DNA of 64,000 bases from Geminocystis sp. NIES-3709 (GCF_001548115.1 NZ_AP014821.1:558001-622000); one strand, 5' to 3'. Counted from the stretch's first letter, positions 1 through 8,915 are shown. A program made the numbers and translations. Notes: generated by a model from the sequence alone, not told the origin.

Positions 1-1131
1 CAAATAAGCAAAAGCATGGGCAGTTTCTAAAGCTGGAATAATACCTTCTAATTTACATACTAACTGAAAAGCCTCTAAAGCCTCATCATCAGTAACACTA
101 TAATATTCTCCTCTCCCCTCATCTTTTAAGTAACTATGTTCTGGTCCTACTCCCGGATAATCTAACCCCGCACTGATAGAATGAGCTTCTGTAACTTGTC
201 CTTCGGTATCCTGAAGTAAATAACTCATAGCACCGTGTAAAACACCGGGTTTGCCTTGAGTTAAAGTAGCAGCGTGTTTTCCCGAAGCAATACCACTTCC
301 TTCAGCTTCCACACCTATCAAACGTACGGAAGCATCCCCTACAAACTCATAGAATAAGCCCATAGCATTTGAACCACCGCCCACACAAGCGAGTAAAATA
401 TCGGGTAAACCGCCCCATTTTTCTAAACATTGGCTACGGGTTTCTTTGCCTATTACCCCATGAAAATCTCTTACCATCATGGGATAAGGATGAGGGCCTG
501 CAACAGAACCTAAGATATAATGAGTACTCTCAACATTTGTTACCCAATCTCGAATGGCTTCTGATGTAGCATCTTTGAGTGTACCAGTTCCAGCAGATAC
601 AGGTTCAACTTTTGCTCCTAATAGTCGCATTCTGAAAACATTTAGCTTTTGGCGTTCCATGTCTTCTACGCCCATATATATTACACAATCTAAACCAAAA
701 CGAGCGCATACGGTAGCGGTAGCAACTCCATGTTGTCCGGCTCCTGTTTCAGCAATAATTCGTTTTTTCCCCATACGCACAGCGAGTAAAACCTGCCCTA
801 ATGCGTTGTTAATTTTATGCGCTCCTGTGTGGTTTAAATCTTCTCTTTTTAAGTATATTTGCGCACCTGTACCGTCTGATTTTGCGTAATGTTTAGTTAA
901 TCTTTCAGCAAAATATAGGGGATTTGCTCTACCAACATAATCTTTAAGTAACTGATTTAATTCTTGTTGAAAATCTCGATCGTTTTTATACTGATGATAA
1001 GCGGTTTCTAGTTCACTTAATGCAGGCATCAAAGTTTCAGGAACATATTTACCGCCGTATTGTCCAAAGCGTCCGAAGTTATCAGGTACTTGAGTAAATT
1101 TAGAAGTAGTTTTAATGGGTGTAACAGTCAC
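1..1131 (-). CDS. trpB: Tryptophan synthase beta chain (3' end outside window)
   Basis: Catalyses PLP-dependent condensation of indole with serine, the last step of tryptophan synthesis, as the beta subunit of the TrpAB complex. Reading the minus strand from a GTG at 1131 gives a continuous TrpB sequence: an early [15 protein letters not shown] block, the PLP lysine in [26 protein letters not shown], and a [10 protein letters not shown] phosphate-binding loop. About 377 residues are present and the C-terminal ~30 are cut off by the window edge. No in-frame ATG lies near the conserved N-terminus, so GTG is the likely start. It diverges from the nucleotidyltransferase gene at 1323. The family call is certain; the start is likely. 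Confidence 0.95.
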   Translation of the reverse strand, partial: MTVTPIKTTSKFTQVPDNFGRFGQYGGKYVPETLMPALSELETAYHQYKNDRDFQQELNQLLKDYVGRANPLYFAERLTKHYAKSDGTGAQIYLKREDLNHTGAHKINNALGQVLLAVRMGKKRIIAETGAGQHGVATATVCARFGLDCVIYMGVEDMERQKLNVFRMRLLGAKVEPVSAGTGTLKDATSEAIRDWVTNVESTHYILGSVAGPHPYPMMVRDFHGVIGKETRSQCLEKWGGLPDILLACVGGGSNAMGLFYEFVGDASVRLIGVEAEGSGIASGKHAATLTQGKPGVLHGAMSYLLQDTEGQVTEAHSISAGLDYPGVGPEHSYLKDEGRGEYYSVTDDEALEAFQLVCKLEGIIPALETAHAFAYL

Positions 1132-1322
1132 AATTTTTAAGATTTAATTTATTTATTCTGTTACTATTTTAGCTGAGTTAAGCTAGTTATCATGTAAGTT
1201 TACTTATTAAAGATAAGTCAAAAAAAAGCTACTTGATAAGAAGGGCGAAATGGATTAATCTAAGTGAATCTTAAATCTAATAAAAAATTATTAATCATCC
1301 TAGAAAAAATAGGTTATTATTT

Positions 1323-2396
1323 GTGAAAGCATTAATTCTATCCGGAGGAAAAGGTACTCGCTTACGCCCTCTTACCTACACTGGAGCAAAACAATTAGTA
1401 CCTGTGGCAAATAAACCTATTCTTTGGTACGGCATTGAAGCCTTAGTTAATGCTGGAGTTTATGATATTGGTATTATTATCAGTCCAGAAACTGGAGGAG
1501 AAATTCAGAAGAAAACAGGTGATGGAAGTCGTTTTGGTGCAAATATTACCTATATTCTTCAAGAAAACCCTGATGGTTTAGCTCATGCTGTCAAAATTGC
1601 TCGGCCTTTTCTGGGTGATTCTTCTTTTGTGATGTATTTGGGAGATAATTTAATTGCTGATGATTTATCTCAATATTTGGATGAGTTTACTACTAAAAAT
1701 TTAGATGCTTTAATTCTGCTCAGAAAAGTCTCTAATCCTTCTGCTTTTGGTGTGGCAACAATTAATGATTATGGAGAGGTTTTAGAATTAGTAGAAAAAC
1801 CTAAATATCCTCAATCGAATTTAGCTTTAGTTGGTATTTATTTTTTCTCTCCTGAAATTCATAACTCGATCGAGACATTGAAACCTTCTGCTAGAGGAGA
1901 ATTAGAAATAACTGATGCCATTCAATCTTTATTACTATCTAAAAAATTAGTTTCTGCTAGAAAGTTACAAAATTGGTGGTTAGATACAGGAAAAAAAGAT
2001 GATTTATTAGAAGCTAATCGAATAATTTTAGATACTAATTTGTCTGCTGAAAATTTAGGCTCGATCGAAGAAAAAAGTCAAATAATTGGGAGAGTAAAAA
2101 TTGGTAAAAACACAAGAATTATTAACTCCACTATTCGAGGGCCTGTTATTATCGGAGAAAATTGTTACCTAGAAAATTGCTTTATTGGCCCTTATTCAAG
2201 TATTGCAGATAACGTTAAATTAACAGAAACAGATTTAGAACATAGTGTTATTTTAGAATCAGCCGAAGTCTTAGGTATTCAACAGCGAATTGTTGATAGC
2301 GTGATTGGACAAAGAACAAAAATTCATCTTGCTTTAAAACGTCCAAAAGCAGTAAGTTTCATGATAGGAGATGATTCTCAAATTGAATTAATTTAG
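1323..2396 (+). CDS. Glucose-1-phosphate thymidylyltransferase, long form (RmlA-like)
   Basis: Predicted to make an NDP-sugar such as dTDP-glucose from a sugar 1-phosphate and NTP, feeding deoxysugar or surface-glycan synthesis. The 357-residue protein begins with the nucleotidyltransferase signature LSGGKGTRLRPLT (about residues 6-18), followed by KQLVPVANKPI and a YLGDNLI catalytic block. The C-terminal ~110 residues carry hexapeptide-type left-handed beta-helix repeats (IGRVKIGKNTRI, GPVIIGENCYLEN). This is the long form with a helix tail, as in actinobacterial and archaeal enzymes, not the short ~290-residue RmlA. The start is GTG with only a weak upstream SD. No rml partner genes are adjacent. 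NTP and sugar specificity cannot be read from sequence. Confidence 0.88.
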   Translation: MKALILSGGKGTRLRPLTYTGAKQLVPVANKPILWYGIEALVNAGVYDIGIIISPETGGEIQKKTGDGSRFGANITYILQENPDGLAHAVKIARPFLGDSSFVMYLGDNLIADDLSQYLDEFTTKNLDALILLRKVSNPSAFGVATINDYGEVLELVEKPKYPQSNLALVGIYFFSPEIHNSIETLKPSARGELEITDAIQSLLLSKKLVSARKLQNWWLDTGKKDDLLEANRIILDTNLSAENLGSIEEKSQIIGRVKIGKNTRIINSTIRGPVIIGENCYLENCFIGPYSSIADNVKLTETDLEHSVILESAEVLGIQQRIVDSVIGQRTKIHLALKRPKAVSFMIGDDSQIELI

Positions 2397-2628
2397 CTAA
2401 TAATAATATTTTGATGATTATTAAAATTAGTAATTATCTATAATCAATTTGAATATTAAACATTTATATTTTTGAAAATTATTTAGCATTATAATAAATA
2501 AGATAAAAATTGGTATTAGAAAATAAAAAAGAAAGAAACGATGTCTTTACAAAATTTAAAGTGAAAATTATTGGAAAATTAAATATAATTTCGATCGAGA
2601 CTAAAATTAATTATTTTTTATCGAAATT

Positions 2629-3345
2629 ATGAAAATCAAAAAGTTATTTACTTATGTCTGTTGTGTGGTAATTGGGATTGCTTTATTTTCCTTCGGTCGT
2701 GCCAGTGTATTAAATGCTCAAGAACCAAATCAATCATTAACTTTGAGTCAAAAAAACTCGGATCAAATTGAAATTGTTGTGCCTAATTTTTTGACTAAAT
2801 CTGAAGTTTTCAGAAAAAATAATGAGTGGATTTTGGAACAATCAAACCTTATGGCTGATTCTGGTAACTCTACTGAAATAATTAAATTTGCTTGTGAACC
2901 GAGACAGGTTGAAGTTTATAATTATAATGCCGGTGTAATTTCTTATTGCAGAAAGAAAAACTTTAAGATTGCAGAAAATGATTCTGCTCGTGTTGAGATT
3001 AAATCTGGGGCATCTCGTACCCCTCATTGGCATGATACTTGGGAAGAACAAGTTTTGATGTCTGGTTCGGCAAAAACTGTTTTAATTGATGATAAAGGAA
3101 AGGTTTACGAAGAAATATTGGAACCCGGTATGATTTGTTTTGTACCTCAAGGTTGGACTCATTGGTCTGAAACTGTTGGAGATGAAACTGCAACTTTTCT
3201 TTTAATTTTCCCTGCCGGATTTAAAACTTTTGAACTAAGTGATTCGATCGTGAATATAAATCCAAAATTGATGGAATCTATTATTGGAGTGAAATTATCC
3301 AATGTGGAAAAAAATCCAGATGCCCTCGTTATATTACCTAAATAA
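2629..3345 (+). CDS. Secreted cupin-domain protein
   Basis: A 238-residue protein with an N-terminal hydrophobic signal-like segment (residues 5-30, ending near LNAQ) and a single cupin domain at about residues 120-205. Cupin motif 1 has the metal ligands H133, H135 and a glutamate in TPHWHDTWEEQ. Motif 2 is PQGWTHW with H178. One divalent metal bound in a beta-barrel outside the cytoplasmic membrane is the likely picture. Cupins range from dioxygenases to pure binding proteins, so no reaction is assigned. The gene is alone, 232 bp after the nucleotidyltransferase gene and followed by a dispersed intergenic repeat. Confidence 0.75.
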   Translation: MKIKKLFTYVCCVVIGIALFSFGRASVLNAQEPNQSLTLSQKNSDQIEIVVPNFLTKSEVFRKNNEWILEQSNLMADSGNSTEIIKFACEPRQVEVYNYNAGVISYCRKKNFKIAENDSARVEIKSGASRTPHWHDTWEEQVLMSGSAKTVLIDDKGKVYEEILEPGMICFVPQGWTHWSETVGDETATFLLIFPAGFKTFELSDSIVNINPKLMESIIGVKLSNVEKNPDALVILPK

Positions 3346-3375
3346 AGTATTTGGAATATAATCAGTATTTTTTAA

Positions 3376-3466
3376 TCAGCAATTAGCTATTATTAAGTTA
3401 AATTTCTGATCAACATTAGTAATTGATTGCCTATTCTTTAATGGAAAAAAGACTAAAAACTAATCC
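3376..3466. repeat. Dispersed intergenic repeat, copy A
   Basis: About 90 bp in the gap after the cupin gene that recurs in the same orientation at 60611-60714. The core (AAGTTAAATTTCTG, then CAACATTAGTAATTGATT, then TATTCTTTAATG) differs between copies at only about five positions over ~61 bp. Copy B carries an extra heptamer-like stretch near its left end. No reading frame of note spans it. Its nature is unknown: it could be a decayed mobile element or a structured RNA end. Confidence 0.7.
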
Positions 3467-3568
3467 ATCAGTGCTAATAATTAAGTACTTTATTGATGTT
3501 ACAATACAATAAAAAGTAATATTTCAAAGTCAAACAACAATTAATGAAAGAAAATAGAGGAAAAAAGA

Positions 3569-3985
3569 ATGAATGGTAAATGTCTTTGCGGTGCAATAAC
3601 CGTCACAACCCCCGATAAAAAGACCATAGATGCTTGTCATTGCGGTATGTGTCGGCGATGGGGAGGAGGACCCGCATTAGGTATATCTTGCGGCACAGAT
3701 GTGCAGATAGACGGTATTGATAAACTAAAAGTATATAATTCTTCCGAATGGGCAGAAAGAGCTTTTTGTGGTGAATGTGGTACGCATATTTTCTATAAAT
3801 TATTGCCAACCAATGAATATTTTATCCCCGCAGGTCTTTTTCAGGATACCATTGAGTTTGAATTCAAGGAGCAAATATTTATCGATATGAAACCTAGTTA
3901 CTACGAATTTGCGAATAAAACCGTGAATTTGACACAAGCAGAGATATTTGCCAAATTTGCACAAATAGAGAATCTCTCAGATTAA
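3569..3985 (+). CDS. GFA/CENP-V-fold zinc protein
   Basis: A 138-residue protein of the glutathione-dependent formaldehyde-activating enzyme (GFA) family. The zinc cysteines are in place: C5 and C7 in KCLCGAI, then C23, C25 and C28 in CHCGMC, and C67 and C70 in FCGECGTH. Many family members are not formaldehyde enzymes, so the biochemical role is open. The SD-like AGAGG lies about a dozen bases upstream of the ATG. The gene ends just five bases before a GCGATCGC octamer where the neighbouring IS remnant stops, so its downstream flank was rearranged. The fold is well supported; the function is not. Confidence 0.82.
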   Translation: MNGKCLCGAITVTTPDKKTIDACHCGMCRRWGGGPALGISCGTDVQIDGIDKLKVYNSSEWAERAFCGECGTHIFYKLLPTNEYFIPAGLFQDTIEFEFKEQIFIDMKPSYYEFANKTVNLTQAEIFAKFAQIENLSD

Positions 3986-3990
3986 TAATG

Positions 3991-4631
3991 GCGATCGCCC
4001 GATAACATTTTCTTTGATCAGAGCGAAGCTCTGGCGCTGCGCGATCATAAGCCCCATCCCCTGAAACTTGCTCAATCTCACCTTCTACCGCTTCTAATAA
4101 ACTTTCTAGTACATCGCCGTCATGGCAATTATTTGTCGTTACTTCTGCTACTAAAATTTCACCTGTTTTTTCATCTACGGCTAAATGTAATTTACGCCAT
4201 GTTCTTCTTTTACTTACACCGTGTTGTCTGGTTTTCCATTCACCTTCACCATAAACTTTTACCCCTGTGGAATCTACTACCACATGACGAGGTTCATCCC
4301 TTTTGTTCACTGGTAGAACTACATCGAGATTTTTCGCTCTACGAAACACCGTAGTATGGTCTGGCACTGGCAAATCAATCCCCATGAGAACAAATAATGA
4401 TTCTAAAAAACCTTCCGTTTGTCTCCCCGCTAAACTAAATAAAGACTTCACCATCACAAAAGTTAATATTGCTTGATCTGAGAAATAATTATCAGCTCCT
4501 CTAGTTCATGATTTTTCTGTTAAAATCCAGTTAGATAAGACTTCTTCAGAAAGCCAAAATGTCAGACTTCCTCTTTGTTTTAGTCCTCGATCATATTCTG
4601 ACCAATTTCTTAGATGGTATTTTTGTTTCAT
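3991..4631 (-). pseudogene. IS5-family transposase, decayed
   Basis: Frame from ATG 4631 (MKQKYHLRNWSEYDRGL) to the truncated 3' end. An in-frame TGA at 4506-4508 falls between ILTEKS and TRGADNYFSDQAI, where family members read through. The DDE core remains: VVDSTGVKVYGEGEW, KRRTWRKLHLAVDEKTGEI and SGDGAYD. After GAYD a 27-bp in-frame insertion adds RAAPELRSD before the expected QRKCYRAI. The last ~90 residues, including the catalytic glutamate region, are absent; what follows is unrelated sequence antisense to the GFA gene, up to a chance stop at 3894. Transposition in trans from this copy is not expected. Confidence 0.88.
4016..4046 (-). repeat. GATC-bounded palindromic mini-insertion (E1)
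   Basis: Read on the minus strand, the segment is GATC, then GCGCAGCGC, then the hairpin CAGAGC-TTC-GCTCTG (overlapping the preceding C), then GATC. It sits inside the transposase frame and adds exactly 27 bp (nine codons) relative to the expected family sequence, with GATC at both edges as if the tetramer was duplicated. It shares the decamer GATCGCGCAG with the elements at 5191 and 5938. Confidence 0.75.
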
Positions 4632-4699
4632 CTTCTGACGGTGGCTATGGAAAAACAATACCTAATTTTATCTCAAATACTCTCCACAAGCGATTCATG

Positions 4700-5021
4700 C
4701 AACAAAGCCATATTCTTCTATTAAGACATCCCGAATCTCGGTAATAGATTTTTGCTCTACTAAAGTAGATGATAAATAAATGGTGTTATTACTGGTACTA
4801 TATGCACCGTTAGCACCATTCATCACCGTAGGGGATAATATTTTAATTTTCGGTAAGTTATTAAAGTCTCCGTTACGCCACTCTGAAAAAATATTATTAG
4901 CAATGGTAACGTTGTAATTATCTCCAAAAGCGGTAATTAAATTTGCTTCGAGACTGTCATTAAGAACGGCTTGGAGTAATTGTAATTCGGCTTCGGCGAG
5001 GGCTTGATTTAATGGAGTCAT
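4700..5021 (-). pseudogene. N-terminal stub of a large calcium-binding-type exoprotein, cut by the IS
   Basis: A reading frame of ~105 residues from ATG 5021. The sequence NTIYLSSTLVEQ...IRDVLIEEYG resembles the N-terminal region found on very large cyanobacterial exoproteins with Calx-beta or RTX-like repeats, which continue as LLEEIGHFVD. Here homology breaks at EEYG, exactly where the IS terminal repeat begins. The element supplies the last codons (FVA) and the TGA stop at 4695. The rest of the host gene is not in the window. The resemblance is from memory of the family, so treat the product as probable. Confidence 0.6.
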
Positions 5022-5154
5022 GATTTAGCAATATATTTCAGATTTTATTGTTACAACATTAACACTTTTTTTCAAAAATTCCATGAGTCTTTGTCGTTCA
5101 GGTCACGAAATAGTAATAATTTGTTTTATTTGTTTACATTTAGTATTACTTCAG

Positions 5155-5245
5155 ATTGCTTCGTTGCCTCCCCATGACTGAATAGGGTTCGATCGCGCAG
5201 TGCCACTTTTAGTGATCGAGTTTTAGGGAGTTTCGATATTGTTAT
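5155..5245. repeat. Palindromic repeat cluster upstream of the nuclease gene (with E2)
   Basis: Contains ATTGCTTCGTTGCCTC (5155-5170), a near-palindromic motif, then AGGGTTC leading into a GATC-bounded element E2 at 5191-5217. E2 is GATCGCGCAG, hairpin CACT-TTT-AGTG, GATC. It is followed by GAGTTTTAGGGAGTTTCGA. The same blocks, in altered order, lie at 5931-6013 on the far side of the nuclease gene. Confidence 0.7.
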
Positions 5246-5280
5246 AATGTAAGTGTCCGTATTTTTTTGGCAAATAGATT

Positions 5281-5928
5281 ATGACAACTACCTCCGATGA
5301 AGTTTGGCAATTATTAAAAGAGTTAATTGAGGCTCAAAAAGAAACCGATCGTCGTTTTCAGGAAACTGAACGTCTTTTAAAAGAAAATGCTCAGGAAACC
5401 GATCATCGTTTTCAAGAAATTAAGGACAGTTTTGCCGAAACTGATCGACGTTTTCGAGAAACAGAAAGACTACTGAAACAACAAAGTAAAAAAACCGATG
5501 AGCAAATCGGTAAATTAGGTAATCGTTTAGGAGAATTTGTTGAATGGCAAGTGCGTCCTGCTGTAGTTCGTCTATTTCAAGAAAGAGGTATTGATGTCCA
5601 TGAGTTTCTCCCTGATGTATCGGTAAAAAGGGCGACTGGTGGGTTACAGATTGATTTATTGGTAGTTAATGAAACGGAAGCAATTTTAGTGGAAGTCAAA
5701 AGCAAACTCTCTCAAGCCGATGTGGATGAACATTTAGAGAGATTAGGTAAGTTTAAAGAATTAATGCCCCGTTACCGAGATGTAAACGCATTGGGTGCTG
5801 TAGCAGGGATGATTGTACCTGATGATATTGGAAGTTATGCTTATCGTAAGGGTTTATATGTGTTAGCTCAATCTGGGGAAAATGTGGTTATTTTAAATGA
5901 TAAGAAGTTTAAACCAAGGGTGTGGTAG
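5281..5928 (+). CDS. PD-(D/E)XK nuclease-fold protein with coiled-coil N-terminus
   Basis: A 215-residue protein in two parts. Residues 15-85 are a coiled coil built on an imperfect repeat of ETDRRFQETERLLK. Residues 95-215 form a restriction-endonuclease-like fold with D125 (GGLQIDLLVV) and E138-x-K140 (ILVEVKSK), the expected PD-(D/E)XK catalytic triad. Related proteins are abundant in cyanobacteria in many copies and are annotated only as DUF3782-type. DNA cleavage is possible but unproven. The gene is alone and bracketed on both sides by related palindromic repeats, which suggests repeated movement or recombination here. Confidence 0.78.
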   Translation: MTTTSDEVWQLLKELIEAQKETDRRFQETERLLKENAQETDHRFQEIKDSFAETDRRFRETERLLKQQSKKTDEQIGKLGNRLGEFVEWQVRPAVVRLFQERGIDVHEFLPDVSVKRATGGLQIDLLVVNETEAILVEVKSKLSQADVDEHLERLGKFKELMPRYRDVNALGAVAGMIVPDDIGSYAYRKGLYVLAQSGENVVILNDKKFKPRVW

Positions 5929-5930
5929 TA

Positions 5931-6013
5931 AGGGTTCGATCGCGCAGCCTGCCTTTGGCATCGTCTTTTAGAGAGTTCGAGTTTTAGAGATTGCTTCGTT
6001 ACCTCGCAATGAC
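5931..6013. repeat. Palindromic repeat cluster downstream of the nuclease gene (with E3)
   Basis: AGGGTTCGATCGCGCAG (from 5931) matches the upstream cluster exactly, then a different hairpin (TGCC-TTT-GGCA) leads to ATCGTC, an imperfect right edge. GAGTTTTAGAG follows, and a palindromic block at 5990-6013 (ATTGC...GCAAT) matches the one at 5155. Only the loop-stem part of the element varies between copies. Confidence 0.7.
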
Positions 6014-6081
6014 AAGATGAGGGATCCTGAAGAAAATATGATTATTTTTGAAAGAACAGCCACTCATTCTGACTTGTTCGA

Positions 6082-7758
6082 TTAAAAACTAACTAAGCGA
6101 CTGCGCAGAGTATCAAAACCTAGACGCTCAGATGCGGAAATAAAAACTGCTTGAGGATAATTATTTTTAGCTATTTCTAAATGTTCACTATCAGCTCGAT
6201 CGATTTTATTAAATACAATTAATTCTATGGTAGGTGCTAAAGGCATATCTCCTAAAATTGCCTTGACAGATTGGATCTGACTTTCCCATGCAGGATGAGA
6301 TAAATCCACAACATGCAACATCGCATCTGCTTCTGTTACTTCCTCTAGGGTAGCACGGAAGGAATCCACCAAAGACGGGGGTAATTCATGGATAAAGCCG
6401 ACAGTGTCTGTCAATAAAATTGTGCGTGATTCACCACTATTTTTATCGGTAATAGTTAATCGTCTTGTGGTAGGATCTAAGGTTGCAAAAAGTTGATCGG
6501 CGGTGTAAACTTCTGCATTGGTAAGGGCATTGATTAAAGTAGATTTTCCCGCATTGGTATAACCTACGATCGCCACTGAGGGGATTTCCTGTTGTTGTCT
6601 TTGATGTCTTAATCTCGATCGATGACTTTGTAACTGATTAACTTCTTGTTGAAGTCTAGTGATTCTTTTTTGAATAGCACGTCTTTCTGTTTCTAATTTA
6701 GTTTCACCGGGCCCTCTTGTACCGATACCTCCTCCTAATCTTGACATCGCTAAACCTCTACCTGTTAAACGAGGTAACATATATTCTAATTGGGCTAACT
6801 CTACTTGTAATTTACCAGCACCTGATTGTGCTCGTTGAGCAAATATATCTAAAATTACCTCTGTACGATCGACTACTCTTACACCAAATTGTAGCTCTAA
6901 ATTACGCACTTGAGCAGGAGACAAATCTCGATCGAATGCTACTAAATTAGCACCTAAAGTCTGCACTTGTAAAGCAATTTCTTCCACTTTTCCAGCACCG
7001 ACTAAAGTTTGTGGATGGGGTGAGGAGCGTTTTTGTTCGATAGTACCTAATACCTTTCCCCCGGCACTATCTACCAGTAAAGCCAATTCTTGTAAACTAT
7101 CCCGAAATTTTTGTTCCGTCATATTACCCGTCATCAACCCTACTAATAAGACTCGATCGTCATCGGATGAAACTTCTTGAGCAACAAATTCTCGACTAAA
7201 TTCTGCCTCCAAACTATCCACTAAATCGAGAAAATCTTGTTCGGCAATATCTTCTATATCCTGTGGTTGTGAAACTTCCCAAAAGGCTTCATTCTCTTGA
7301 ATAGGTAATAAATGGGCTAGGTAAGTATTCTCAATAAAACCACTAGCACCCCCACCTTTACGGATAACACCGTTTCCTGTCAAGGTAAACATCAACAGAG
7401 CATCTAATCTTTGCCTTGCCATTGCCGTTAAACAAGCCTCGCTAGGAGGTACAGGTTTTAAAGATGTCGCTAAACAACGAATACCTGATAGCCTTTGTAC
7501 ACCATAACGGGGCAATTCGAGGGGAGGAATTTGAGTTTGACGGGGAGTACCAACCCCCACCCGAATTACCTGGCCACGACGGTTTAAATAGACGCACACG
7601 GGTTGTTTAAGTTCAGTACTAATAGCAGCAATTCTTTCAGCTAATTCTGTAGTGGTTAAGCGATCGTTTCTGATATGTTGATGATAAAGTTTTTGTAGTT
7701 GTTTAAGTTGACTAGGTTTTAAACCTTGTAAATTGCCGTAAATTGTTTCAGTGGTCAT
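6082..7758 (-). CDS. hflX: Ribosome-associated GTPase HflX
   Basis: Binds the large ribosomal subunit and splits stalled or idle 70S ribosomes. The 558-residue protein has the HflX N-terminal domain, the glycine-rich RLGGGIGTRGPGETKLE linker and a C-terminal GTPase domain. GTPase motifs are G1 GYTNAGKST (about residue 400), G3 DTVGF, and G4 NKID followed by SASE. It is longer than E. coli HflX (~430) because of an N-terminal extension of ~170 residues starting with a YGNLQGL block. Such extensions are usual in cyanobacterial HflX. It is a single gene, divergent from the GNAT gene. Confidence 0.95.
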   Translation of the reverse strand: MTTETIYGNLQGLKPSQLKQLQKLYHQHIRNDRLTTTELAERIAAISTELKQPVCVYLNRRGQVIRVGVGTPRQTQIPPLELPRYGVQRLSGIRCLATSLKPVPPSEACLTAMARQRLDALLMFTLTGNGVIRKGGGASGFIENTYLAHLLPIQENEAFWEVSQPQDIEDIAEQDFLDLVDSLEAEFSREFVAQEVSSDDDRVLLVGLMTGNMTEQKFRDSLQELALLVDSAGGKVLGTIEQKRSSPHPQTLVGAGKVEEIALQVQTLGANLVAFDRDLSPAQVRNLELQFGVRVVDRTEVILDIFAQRAQSGAGKLQVELAQLEYMLPRLTGRGLAMSRLGGGIGTRGPGETKLETERRAIQKRITRLQQEVNQLQSHRSRLRHQRQQQEIPSVAIVGYTNAGKSTLINALTNAEVYTADQLFATLDPTTRRLTITDKNSGESRTILLTDTVGFIHELPPSLVDSFRATLEEVTEADAMLHVVDLSHPAWESQIQSVKAILGDMPLAPTIELIVFNKIDRADSEHLEIAKNNYPQAVFISASERLGFDTLRSRLVSF

Positions 7759-8069
7759 TCATAAATAATCGGTAAGACTTTATTATTTTATCAGTTATTC
7801 CTCCTGTCTTCTCTATTGATAACCTCTTAAGAAACAGATTGGAGAAATAAGATCAAAACCCAGAACGGGAAACTTTTTCTGGAGATAGGAATGGAAAAGG
7901 GAAGAAGGGAGGGAAAAAATTTAATTCAATTATTAGTAACTTAAATAAAAATACTTCTTAGGTTAAAATCAATACAATGTTATTATAAACTTTTATTGAA
8001 AAAAGAATACTGAAAATATTTTCTATGATAAATTCAAACAATTAATGAATTAATAAATTTAATAAAACT
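7759..8069. other. Intergenic region between hflX and the GNAT gene
   Basis: Divergent promoter region of 311 bp. It has a purine-rich run near 7885-7920 (GGAAAAGGGAAGAAGG) and AT-rich sequence before the GNAT start. I see no gene, tRNA or strong hairpin. Confidence 0.5.
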
Positions 8070-8915
8070 ATGACAGAAAATAATTTTATAATAAGCTCGA
8101 TCGAAGATGAATCAGAATTAGAATTAATGATAAGTTGGGCAAAAAATGAAGGTTGGAATCCGGGTATATATGATGCAAAAACTTATTATGAGACTGATTC
8201 AAAAGGCTTTTTTTTAGGTAAATTAAATGGTGAACCCATTGGATGTATTTCTGCGGTTGCTTATGATTTAACTTTTGGTTTTTTAGGCTTTTATATTGTT
8301 AAACCAGAGTTTAGAAACCAAGGTTTTGGAATACAATTATGGAGACGAGGATTAGAATATTTAGGAGAAAGAAATATTGGCTTAGATGGAGTAGTAGCAC
8401 AACAAAATAACTATAGAAAATCTGGGTTTAAAATGGCCTATAATCATGTTCGTTATCAAGGAATAGGAGGAAGCAATATATCTCATAATTTAGTAGAATT
8501 AAATAGTATTTCTTTTCAAGAACTAATTACCTATGATATGCAGTGTTTTCCAACCAATAGAGAGAAGTTTTTAACTAATTGGATTAAACAAGAAAAAAGT
8601 ATTGCTTTAGGTTTAGTAAAAAATGAACAATTGCAAGGTTATGGCGTGATTCGTCCTTGTGCAAATGGTTATCGTATCGGTGCTTTATTTGCAGATAATG
8701 TTAATATTGCTGATACTATTTATCAAGGTTTAGTGGCTGATAAACAAGATTGTCCTATATTTATCGATATTCCTAGTCATAATTTATTAGCTCAAAAATT
8801 AGTTGAAAAATATAAAATGTATCCCGTTTTTGAAGCGGCAAGAATGTATAATAAAAATTTTCCTGATGTGGTAATTAATAAAATTTTTGCAGTAACAAGT
8901 TTAGAATTAGGTTAA
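8070..8915 (+). CDS. GNAT-family N-acetyltransferase, two-domain
   Basis: A 281-residue protein. The N-terminal ~140 residues are a GNAT fold with the acetyl-CoA loop in KPEFRNQGFGIQLWRRGL (about residues 76-93) and GFKMAYNHVRYQG. The C-terminal half (NREKFLTNW ... GYGVIRPCANGYRIGALFAD) matches the second domain of YitH-type acetyltransferases. The substrate is unknown. ATG 8070 is preceded by AT-rich sequence without a clear SD, which is common in this window. It stands alone between hflX and rnc. Confidence 0.85.
   Translation: MTENNFIISSIEDESELELMISWAKNEGWNPGIYDAKTYYETDSKGFFLGKLNGEPIGCISAVAYDLTFGFLGFYIVKPEFRNQGFGIQLWRRGLEYLGERNIGLDGVVAQQNNYRKSGFKMAYNHVRYQGIGGSNISHNLVELNSISFQELITYDMQCFPTNREKFLTNWIKQEKSIALGLVKNEQLQGYGVIRPCANGYRIGALFADNVNIADTIYQGLVADKQDCPIFIDIPSHNLLAQKLVEKYKMYPVFEAARMYNKNFPDVVINKIFAVTSLELG

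Larger units (their letters stand above)
3991..4709 (-). mobile_element. Truncated IS5-type insertion sequence
   Basis: One terminal inverted repeat is visible on the minus strand at 4709 (GGCTTTGTTGCAT), followed by about 80 bp and then the transposase frame at 4631. The opposite end is missing: homology to the transposase stops near the GCGATCGC octamer at 3991-3998, right behind the GFA gene. The same terminal sequence recurs at 11525. The copy is dead because its transposase carries a stop codon, a small insertion and a lost C-terminus. IS5-family membership rests on the transposase motifs. Confidence 0.85.

Noticed and set aside
554-889. 111-codon open frame on the + strand
   Set aside because: Lies antisense to the well-conserved trpB frame; a shadow.
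4559-4744. 61-codon + frame over the IS left end
   Set aside because: Antisense to the transposase N-terminus and terminal repeat; no motif or SD.
5181-5200. tRNA T-loop-like GGTTCGATC
   Set aside because: No cloverleaf can be built around it; it is part of the palindromic element.
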